This document shows positions 1 to 6,611 of a stretch of 64,000 nucleotides of DNA, piece after piece (within the stretch, counting starts at the first letter, position 1; each line of letters opens with the position of its first letter). Origin of the DNA: Desulfobacterales bacterium (GTDB lineage: Bacteria; Desulfobacterota; Desulfobacteria; Desulfobacterales; UBA2156); contig DRHF01000189.1 of NCBI GenBank assembly GCA_011049715.1, forward strand, positions 1 to 64,000, read 5' to 3'. The notes beneath the pieces were generated by a model, which worked only from the letters and a program-made list of their open reading frames with translations, had not been told where the DNA came from and did no database searches. The translations under genes were made by a program, and so were the position numbers.

Positions 1-2
1 AA

Positions 3-74
3 ATCATTCGGGTGAATCCGAAAATTGCATTTGTCGGCATTCCCTTTGAATTGGAAAGTGCCCGGATTGCATGA
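3..74 (+). CDS. Possible 3' end of a gene entering from the left edge
   Basis: The third forward frame is open from the window edge to a TGA at 72-74 and reads as 23 residues with a plausible protein composition (ending FELESARIA). It could be the C-terminus of a gene that begins outside the window. Too little is visible to name a family. The following 200 bases up to the lytic transglycosylase stop are AT-rich and show no further gene; the longer plus-strand reading frame over 25-303 has a composition unlike real protein here. Confidence 0.25.
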   Translation: MIRVNPKIAFVGIPFELESARIA

Positions 75-272
75 AAAGCACGATAAATATATGCGGTTCC
101 GTCGATCAGGTATAATTTATTTTTTTTATTCATATCCAAATAAAAAAAAAGAAGACTCGGTTCAATCCGGCGATCGCTTCAGTTTGACGAGGTCCTTCCT
201 TTGGCTTAAATATTTTCTCCGAAACAGAGAACACTTTTTCTGCTTATCTGAAATTCCATCGGCGCTTGTTTA

Positions 273-2189
273 TCACCAGCCGACCAGGCAGTTATCGATA
301 TAGGTCCACTGATCATTTTGAACCCAGCGATATTTTTCAAAAAAAAGCCTGTCGCTCAAGTAGTATTTCCCTTTTTCCTTCCGTTTTAGAAACTGGTAAA
401 AATGCCTTGGTCCACCATTATACATGGCATAAGTGACACCTGCAAGGGTGTCGCCGTCGATGGGGTCTTTAATCTTCAATTTTTTAAGTGCGTATCGTTG
501 AAAATATTGATCGATGATTTCAACTCCTGCCATTGCGTTATAGCGTATATTCCATTTCAAGTGTTTTAAATTATATATACCCCGCCATACGCGTTCATTC
601 ACCTGCATCATACCGACCGAGGTCTTATTATACGACCGGAGATAGGTGATTTTCCCCTTCTTCACTTTAAACTGCTGAAAGCAACTCTCCTGCCAGGCCG
701 TGGAAAAAATGATCTCCCGGAAAATTTGATGATACTTTTCAGGTAGTTTGTTTCTTTTTAACAGATTACTTTCCGAACTTTCTAACAATTGTTTGACTCG
801 CTTCAAATACGTGTCAAGACCATCCTTCAGGGCGAGCCATTTTACAATATCTTTGAACTCAATTTCACTGTTTGATGTTTTTGCCCAGGCCGGGGTGGCC
901 AAAAACTGTTTAAACCCGTACCATAAATGATTCCTGTCATTTTTATTGACTCCTGTCTTATCGAGATCCAACTCATCCGGGCCATAAGCCGGTGTCGATG
1001 TCACCAACGGGGCACCCAGGTCAAGAATTTTCCGAAGGTCTGTATTGACGTTTGTATCATAATCGAGCCGAACCGGTTTTTCTTTGCTTAACAGGCCCGC
1101 TAAACGAATGAGACCGTTCCGACTGATTTCGATTCCCAAAGTGGGACCGAGTTTGTCAAATGCGGTAAGTGCATCGGAAGCGGTGAAAAAGGCGAGATAG
1201 CCGAGGGTATATTTGGATACCTCATCACCCAGATGTGTTCGGAAAATGGTAGACAGGTTTTTCCAGGCCATTACAAACTGTTCTCTGACCAGGTCGCGCT
1301 CCAAGGTTCTTTCAGAAAGCTCGGTAATAAAACGATATCGGGTTTCGAGCAGGGTATCGAATAAAATTTGTCGATCATTTTCCAATAAAGGCTCTTTTAC
1401 CAGCGAAGTGATGATACCCACGAGAAACGTATCCCAAGATTCCCATGCCTCGGTAATGGTTTCAAGCTCTTCATCGGAAAGCGGAAGTGGTTCAAGATCC
1501 TCGGAGATTTCATAGATTTCCTCAACATTCGCATCGATATTGATCTGAACCGCATCTGGAGTTACAAGGATCCTTTCCGGTCTCAAACTACTCAGCATTC
1601 TTTCTGCCTGCACGCGTACGTCTTCGGGAAAGAGCGGCAATAAAAATGATTTTAACTCCGAAAGAGGTGGCGCCAGATTGACGCTGATACTGTTCAAATA
1701 ATCGTAAGCCCAGGACTTCACAAGCTCCCAAACTATACCAGCAATTTTCGCCGGTTTACGGTGTTTGTTGTATAGGATCGAATCCATTGTATCAAATGAC
1801 AGTAGCATAGTTTTACTGTCAATTTTTGGTTTTTGAAAAAAGACCACATAACCTTCCCATTTGATCGGCATAAAGCACTTTTCTTTAACCGGTGTACCCA
1901 CTCTAACCTGAACTTTCGTTTCAAACCGGATTTGAGAACGCTCCTCGGAGAAGTTCGGCTCAGACAGCACGACATATATACAGCCATCGTTTTTATTTAA
2001 TACAACAACCGTCTGGTCAGGTTCGGTGAACGCATTGTAAATAACCAGCGACCTGAGCAGCGGGTAATCGATCGTTAAAGGAAGGGTGATTGTTTTTACA
2101 GGGGTAAAGCCTGATAATAAAAAAAGGAAGACCACCATCAAGATGAGAAGTGAAAATAATTTATTTCGATCCGTCTTTCTATTGATCAC
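273..2189 (-). CDS. Lytic transglycosylase (SLT domain), exported
   Basis: 638-residue protein with a GTG start. An N-terminal hydrophobic segment at about residues 10-30 (LILMVVFLFLLSGF) is a signal peptide or anchor. The C-terminal 150 residues carry the SLT lysozyme-like fold: the catalytic glutamate in AWQES (about residue 501), then SVGMMQVNERVW and YAMYNGGPRHF, the standard order for family 1 lytic transglycosylases that cleave peptidoglycan to 1,6-anhydromuropeptides. The first 480 residues are a helical region with no recognised domain, much longer than in minimal SLT enzymes, so its role is unknown. It lies just downstream of the HAD phosphatase gene on the same strand and is probably co-transcribed with it. 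Confidence 0.85.
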   Translation of the reverse strand: MINRKTDRNKLFSLLILMVVFLFLLSGFTPVKTITLPLTIDYPLLRSLVIYNAFTEPDQTVVVLNKNDGCIYVVLSEPNFSEERSQIRFETKVQVRVGTPVKEKCFMPIKWEGYVVFFQKPKIDSKTMLLSFDTMDSILYNKHRKPAKIAGIVWELVKSWAYDYLNSISVNLAPPLSELKSFLLPLFPEDVRVQAERMLSSLRPERILVTPDAVQINIDANVEEIYEISEDLEPLPLSDEELETITEAWESWDTFLVGIITSLVKEPLLENDRQILFDTLLETRYRFITELSERTLERDLVREQFVMAWKNLSTIFRTHLGDEVSKYTLGYLAFFTASDALTAFDKLGPTLGIEISRNGLIRLAGLLSKEKPVRLDYDTNVNTDLRKILDLGAPLVTSTPAYGPDELDLDKTGVNKNDRNHLWYGFKQFLATPAWAKTSNSEIEFKDIVKWLALKDGLDTYLKRVKQLLESSESNLLKRNKLPEKYHQIFREIIFSTAWQESCFQQFKVKKGKITYLRSYNKTSVGMMQVNERVWRGIYNLKHLKWNIRYNAMAGVEIIDQYFQRYALKKLKIKDPIDGDTLAGVTYAMYNGGPRHFYQFLKRKEKGKYYLSDRLFFEKYRWVQNDQWTYIDNCLVGW

Positions 2190-2245
2190 CCGTTTTACTC
2201 CTCAATCTGATTGTGATTTCTGTATAAGGCAAACTCGAAAATCGC

Positions 2246-2878
2246 TCAATTTGGTTCCGTTTTACCTTTGAGTATCACTTCGAGCTCTTTTAAGCTCTGA
2301 ATATGGTAATCTGCAGAAAGGTGCGGATTGTTATAGGCAATCAGAAATACCCCTGCCGCCCTTGACGCCATTTCATCCAATTCTGAATCACCGATGTAGA
2401 CCGCTTGAAAAGGCTCGATTTCAAAATGCGTTAGAATCTTCATCAGCAGGTCGGGATGGGGTTTGGGGTGCGCCACATCACGTGCACTTACAACCAGATC
2501 AAAATAGCCTTCGAGGTTGTGCTCGGCAAGGACGGAACCGATGGTGTCTGTCCGGTTGGTGGCAATGGCGGTTTTGTATTTGGATTTCAATTTCTTGAGC
2601 AATGGTTTTAAATCCGGTTCGATTTTCATTAACTTGATAAATGGGAAATAACCTATTTTTTTTCGATAGGCATGCGCGCTTTTGCATAGGCTTTCATCAT
2701 CAAACAGATACCTCAATGATGCATCGATTGTATGCATGTGGACATATGCAAACTGTTTGGATGTCAAATCCGGCATACCGAATTGATTCAGGATCTGATT
2801 ATAAAATGTCATATTCGCCTGTTTCGTATCGAATAAGACGCCGTCACAGTCAAAAGCAATGACCTGGATATCGTTCAT
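2246..2878 (-). CDS. HAD-superfamily phosphatase, phosphoglycolate-phosphatase-like
   Basis: 210-residue protein with all four HAD motifs: motif I DCDGVLFDT (Asp10 nucleophile, Asp12 acid/base), motif II in AIATNRT, motif III in AHPKPHPD, and motif IV GDSELDEMAS. A helical cap between motifs I and II places it in the Gph/beta-phosphoglucomutase subfamily. Substrate cannot be told from sequence; phosphoglycolate or a sugar phosphate are the usual options. It lies 24 bases downstream of the DUF1573-type gene and upstream of the lytic transglycosylase on the minus strand, suggesting one operon. Confidence 0.8.
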   Translation of the reverse strand: MNDIQVIAFDCDGVLFDTKQANMTFYNQILNQFGMPDLTSKQFAYVHMHTIDASLRYLFDDESLCKSAHAYRKKIGYFPFIKLMKIEPDLKPLLKKLKSKYKTAIATNRTDTIGSVLAEHNLEGYFDLVVSARDVAHPKPHPDLLMKILTHFEIEPFQAVYIGDSELDEMASRAAGVFLIAYNNPHLSADYHIQSLKELEVILKGKTEPN

Positions 2879-2902
2879 TGATTCGGTCCGTTCAAAGCCG
2901 TG

Positions 2903-3607
2903 TTATTTCGGTTCGGTGATATACCCATATATCTTGATTTTAATTTCCGGCTGTATCATGGTGTCTGTTTTCATGGTGATCGTCTCAAAATAACGACCTT
3001 TTACCTGTTTTAGATTTTTAACCGTTAAAAGATATTCATCACCGGTCTCTGCAACGACTCGCTCAATCGTGTAGCTGATATTTTTTCCCTGGCTTTCCTT
3101 TCGCTCAACGAGTTTGAACGGATATTTTTTTTCCGGGATAATCCGTACGTAGCCCTTTATTTCCTTTCCGGCCTCGCCGATTAGTTTTATCCGCTTGGGG
3201 CTTATGGTGGCGAATTTTTCAACCTTTCCAAAAATGTGGAGCCTGAAAGTCGGTTGCTTTTTATCATTGGTATGGATTACCGCTTTTTTTTGAAGTTTTC
3301 TTCCACCATAACCGGTCGTATCAACCTTTATGGTAATTGCACCCTCACCACCGGGAGGAATCTGCCTCGAATAGGAGACAGCTGTACATCCTCAGTCCGT
3401 ACGGATCTTCAAAATATCAAGCGTGAGTGTACCTTTGTTTTGTATGGCAAAGGTATGTTGAATTTGAACACCATCCAAAACCGGTGCAAACTCAAACTTT
3501 TTGATTGGTAAAAAGGCGGATGGTGATTTTTGGGCTCCGGAAACAACAGAAGCGGCGACAAACAGGCCGCAAATTAAAGCGAAGATAAAATAGCGCTTCA
3601 TTCTCAA
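2903..3607 (-). CDS. DUF1573-type exported protein, predicted selenoprotein (in-frame UGA = Sec72)
   Basis: From ATG at 3607 the frame runs 71 codons, meets TGA at 3394-3392, then stays open 162 more codons to TAA at 2903-2905 (234 residues if UGA is read). Residues 1-25 form a signal peptide (FALICGLFVAASVVSGAQ). Residues 38-135 match DUF1573, an Ig-like beta domain: HTFAIQNKGT, then KIRTD-UGA-GCTAVSY, PPGGEGAITIKVDT, HTNDKKQP. Family members carry Thr-(Asp/Ser)-Cys-Gly-Cys-Thr at this point, so UGA stands at the first cysteine of the CGC motif. A C-terminal beta-rich domain of about 95 residues follows. SelA is encoded at 29.7-31.1 kb. A nonsense mutation of a TGC/TGT codon is the alternative. 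Gene callers would truncate it at residue 71. Confidence 0.75.
3355..3381 (-). promoter_or_regulatory. Candidate bacterial SECIS hairpin after the UGA
   Basis: Directly 3' of the UGA on the minus strand, CTGTCTC (3381-3375) pairs with GAGGCAG (3368-3362) around a 6-nt loop (one G-U pair), 11 nt past the UGA to the stem base. An overlapping alternative pairs GAGG (3368-3365) with CCTC (3358-3355). Position suits a bacterial SECIS, but the first loop (CTATTC) lacks the usual G, so the exact structure is uncertain and needs folding. Confidence 0.4.
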
Positions 3608-3751
3608 AACCCCTTTTCAATTGTAGTTCCCATTTTAAATTTCAATATATTTCTATCAACCGGAGAAAACTCTGGCAAGTCATCTTTTTCTATCTTTATC
3701 TGTTGGATATGGGAAATTATTGGATTAAAGCACTTTTTCTTATTCAATAAT

Positions 3752-3886
3752 TGATGAACTCGTAAAAAGACCATATTGCTCTCTAAATGACCATTTTGGG
3801 GCGTTTAGATCCGCCTGCGGCGGATCAAAACACTTTCTCCCAAAATGCTCAAAGTCGTTCGCAAATGACTTTTTACGAGTTCATCA
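3752..3886. repeat. Inverted-repeat element with TGATGAACTCGTAAAAAG ends (MITE-like)
   Basis: A 135-bp segment bounded by a perfect 18-bp inverted repeat, TGATGAACTCGTAAAAAG at 3752-3769 and its complement at 3869-3886. It also has inner palindromic sequence (GATCCGCCTGCGGCGGATC). The right end overlaps the 3' end of the PfkB kinase gene and supplies its stop codon. A related, more decayed copy lies at 59.06-59.14 kb. Confidence 0.7.
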
Positions 3887-4820
3887 TAATTGCCGATCCA
3901 ATGATTCTGTTATTCAACGTTTTTGCGACCGCCAGGGCCTTATTCAAACCTGGAACACCACTTCTACCGCCATATTCCCTGCAAGATAAAGAAGCCACAG
4001 CAACAGAGAATTTGACAATCTGGTGAAGGTCAAATCCTTTTTTCAGTGCCAGGGCAAAGGCCCCGTGGAAATTGTCACCAGCACCGACGGTATCAACGGC
4101 TTTCACTTCAGGGGCGGCCACGTGATAGAGTTTGTCGTTTGATATATAATAGGCACCGTTTTTACCGTGGGTAACGATCAGTTTGCCGCGAACCATGTTG
4201 TCCAATTCGATTATTTTTTGATTAAACGGCGCAAGGCGCAAATTTAGTGCCTTGGCTTCCAAAAATTCGGACGACGGAATAAAATAGTCGGCCGTGTCCA
4301 TGATATCTTCGATACCGTCCCGCCATCTTTCGCAATCATAAACCAGTTTGATTTTGCCGCCTGTTTCGTTTTTTAATGGCCGGCAGAGATGGGTGACCTC
4401 CGGATCAAGCAAAGCAATATCCGATTGCAGAGCCAATTTTTTAACCGGACCGTCGATGGTAATTTTTGGCAATGTACTGGGTTCGTAAATGATGGTCCGA
4501 TTCCCCCCGGCTACGGTGACGAAAACGTATGAAACCGGCGTTTTTCCTCCTGCCACAATTTCAATAAACTCCGTTGTCACCCCACAAGCTTTTAAACGGT
4601 CCAGGCAAAATCTTCCTTCTTTGTCGTCACCGAGCTTTCCCACATAAGCAACCCTGCCGCCCAACCGGGAAATACAACAGGAAGAAGTCCCCCCCTGACC
4701 CCCCCCTTCGGTTAACCGAAACTCCAACGGCTGTTTTTGGTTTTCATCCGGAAATTGATTTACAACGGCAATATAATCGAGGCAGCTGCGCCCGATGACC
4801 AGCACATCAATGGTGTTCAT
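3873..4820 (-). CDS. PfkB-family carbohydrate kinase
   Basis: 315-residue ribokinase-like enzyme. Visible are the N-terminal DVLVIGRSCLDYIA strand, the glycine-rich lid GGGQGGTSSCCISRLGG (about residues 39-55), GKLGDDKEG, and the catalytic anion-hole motif DTVGAGDNFHGAF (about residues 243-255; Asp249 is the base). Family members phosphorylate sugars or nucleosides (ribose, fructose, tagatose-6-P, adenosine); the substrate is not determined here. No Shine-Dalgarno sequence precedes the ATG. The last residues (MMNS) and the stop are encoded by the end of the adjacent inverted-repeat element, so the native C-terminus was probably altered by that insertion after the fold was complete. Confidence 0.85.
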   Translation of the reverse strand: MNTIDVLVIGRSCLDYIAVVNQFPDENQKQPLEFRLTEGGGQGGTSSCCISRLGGRVAYVGKLGDDKEGRFCLDRLKACGVTTEFIEIVAGGKTPVSYVFVTVAGGNRTIIYEPSTLPKITIDGPVKKLALQSDIALLDPEVTHLCRPLKNETGGKIKLVYDCERWRDGIEDIMDTADYFIPSSEFLEAKALNLRLAPFNQKIIELDNMVRGKLIVTHGKNGAYYISNDKLYHVAAPEVKAVDTVGAGDNFHGAFALALKKGFDLHQIVKFSVAVASLSCREYGGRSGVPGLNKALAVAKTLNNRIIGSAIMMNS

Positions 4821-5326
4821 TTTTTATTTTGTTTAGATATCATGAATATCGCTCAGATCTTCTGATATGATGACCTTGCCCTGCCCAAGGGACGCTGTTT
4901 CTTTGTTCTTCGGTTTTCTCGAAATTCCAATTTTCTTTAGGCGTGGGCGACTGTGATGGATGCCTCTTGTATTTGAGAACTTGGATATTGACTATAGGTT
5001 TTGCACCTTTGATTTTACGATGACCCGCATCCGTCAGGGGCAAACTGAAATTAACATATGTGGTAGCCAAAGGCAAGATGGGGAAAACATTGTGCTCGTC
5101 CAAAAGCCGCTTAGCGCCTAAAGGAAAACAGGAGAAATGAGGTGCAATTCTCCTATCCTCATACCATGTAATTTTATTTTCAACTGTTTATCAAAGATGG
5201 CCATGGTATTTTTCATAGAATGAAACTTTATTTCATTATAATTCTTGACAGGATGGATCGGTTTGGATATTTGAAAAAGAGATCGAACATTACAAACTTT
5301 TCAATAGAATAGCGAGGGAGGCAGCA
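4821..5326. other. Intergenic region upstream of the glutamine amidotransferase gene
   Basis: About 500 bases between the divergent PfkB and amidotransferase genes. An 87-codon minus-strand reading frame (4840-5103) has no recognisable domain and no clear ribosome site, so it is not called. The region near 5245-5273 holds a candidate promoter. Nothing else is recognised. Confidence 0.4.
5245..5273 (+). promoter_or_regulatory. Candidate sigma-70 promoter of the glutamate/methyl-transfer cluster
   Basis: TTGACA at 5245-5250, a 17-base spacer and TATTTG at 5268-5273, 50 bases before the amidotransferase start codon. The -35 box is a perfect consensus and the -10 is weak (4 of 6). Confidence 0.35.
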
Positions 5327-6244
5327 ATGTGTTGCATCGCAGGAATCCTTTTTAAACACGATAAGCGTCCGGATCTCGGCTTGACCACCGGCCAAGCACT
5401 AACTGAAATGCTGCATGCACAGGTGCACCGTGGTCCCGATTCAGCCGGGTGGGCTTTATATAAAAATATCCATGAAGGCGAGATCCGTTTGCGCTTCTTT
5501 ATATCTCAAAATGGGGGTTTGGACGAGGAGATCCTAAAAATCAAAAAAGCGCTTGCCGGACAAAATGCAGAAATCGTCCAGGAACAAGTTCTCGGTTGCA
5601 CTTACGGGGTAAGGGTCAAATACAGCAGGGACATCCAAAAATTATCTTATGCTGTGGGGAGTGTCACTGAACTGGTTTCGGTAGGTTCCAGTCTTGATAT
5701 CGTCAAGGATGTTGGCCTGCCCTACGACCTCGCCCCGCGGTATGATGTTTACAATTTTGATGGCAATCACGGACTCGCGCACACGCGTTTGGCTACGGAA
5801 TCCGGGGTGCATCCCAATACTTCACACCCATTTTGGGCTTCCGGTTTCTCCGATGTGGCCACTGTCCACAATGGCCAGATCACCAATTACTGGATCATGC
5901 GGCGGCGCCTTGAACGCCGGGGCATGGAGTTTCAAACCGAAAACGATACCGAATTGATCGCGGTATACCTGGCTTATAAAATGAGTCAGGGAGCTTCTTT
6001 GGAAGATGCGCTCAGAACTTCTCTTGAAGATCTCGACGGCACCTTTTCTTATTTGGTCGCCACAGAGGATTCGATCGGTTACGCCAAAGACAAACTGGCG
6101 GCCAAACCGATGGTAAAATATGAAGACGACGATCTCATTGCTATCGCCTCCGAGGAAGTGGGTATCAACCGCCTCTTCCCCGGTAGGGCCCTGGACACGA
6201 CCGAACCGCCTCCACTGACGTACGGCCTTTGGTCACGGTCATGA
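5327..6244 (+). CDS. Class II glutamine amidotransferase, MgsA/GltB1-like
   Basis: 305-residue Ntn-type glutaminase. Start ATG follows the ribosome site GAGGGAGG. MCCIAGI places the nucleophilic Cys at position 2; HRGPDSAGWALY, HTRLATES, ahead of THNGQ-like VHNGQITNY, and ENDTELIAVYL match the glutamine-binding pocket of PurF/GltB/MgsA glutaminases, which release ammonia (or transfer an amide-derived amine) to a partner. Length is close to MgsA of N-methylglutamate synthase (about 300) and shorter than archaeal GltB1. The C-terminal TTEPPPLTYGLWSR is similar to the family's usual end. It heads a co-directional cluster; a 292-bp MITE now separates it from its presumed partner subunit at 6612. 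Confidence 0.8.
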   Translation: MCCIAGILFKHDKRPDLGLTTGQALTEMLHAQVHRGPDSAGWALYKNIHEGEIRLRFFISQNGGLDEEILKIKKALAGQNAEIVQEQVLGCTYGVRVKYSRDIQKLSYAVGSVTELVSVGSSLDIVKDVGLPYDLAPRYDVYNFDGNHGLAHTRLATESGVHPNTSHPFWASGFSDVATVHNGQITNYWIMRRRLERRGMEFQTENDTELIAVYLAYKMSQGASLEDALRTSLEDLDGTFSYLVATEDSIGYAKDKLAAKPMVKYEDDDLIAIASEEVGINRLFPGRALDTTEPPPLTYGLWSRS

Positions 6245-6273
6245 TAAAGGGTAGAGCCACCGTCTAGTCGTAT

Positions 6274-6565
6274 CTCAAGTTTCACACCTGATATTTTAAG
6301 GAAAATCGCATCAGGCATAGGGTAAAAAGAAATTTTTCTGAAAAAAATTGATAATGAGCGCTTTGACAACGGCACAAAACCTTTTAAGAGTTATCATTTC
6401 AGAAGCAACTGATATTGTAAAAGAAACCAGACCATCGCGTGCCTGTGCACAGTGATTACTTTATGGATACCGGTTCAAACTGATTGCCTCATTGTTTTTC
6501 CAAAAAATTTTATTTACCCCACACCAGATGCGGCACCGTGCCCCATTGGGGGTGCGAAACTTGAG
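6274..6565 (-). mobile_element. Full-length 292-bp MITE-like element
   Basis: Ends are CTCAAGTTTCACACC (6274) and its near-complement GGTGCGAAACTTGAG (ending 6565). The whole sequence is the reverse complement of the element at 59311-59603, with only scattered differences. No transposase is encoded. It sits between the amidotransferase gene and the GXGXG/FMN subunit gene. No clear target duplication is visible (TAT on both sides at most). Strand assignment is arbitrary. Confidence 0.85.
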
Positions 6566-6611
6566 TATAGATCATCAACCTATCGTTTAAACTAGAGGGG
6601 ACATCTATCGT

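Noticed and set aside
25-303. 92-codon plus-strand reading frame at the left edge
   Set aside because: AT-rich low-complexity content (phenylalanine, serine and lysine runs), no ribosome site, and it overlaps the stop of the lytic transglycosylase gene.
2903-3394. Region downstream of the UGA as non-coding or pseudogene
   Set aside because: The continuation encodes the expected remainder of DUF1573 with no other stop or frameshift over 162 codons, and SelA is encoded in the window. A nonsense mutation remains possible but is the weaker explanation.
4840-5103. 87-codon minus-strand reading frame
   Set aside because: No recognised domain, weak composition and no ribosome site; left as intergenic.
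6079-6375. Reading frames inside the MITE copies (also 59502-59696 and 14933-15130) that share a PMPDATFLKISGAKLE-like peptide
   Set aside because: They coincide with the repeat copies and exist only because the element lacks stops in that frame; the repetition is from the mobile element, not a protein family.
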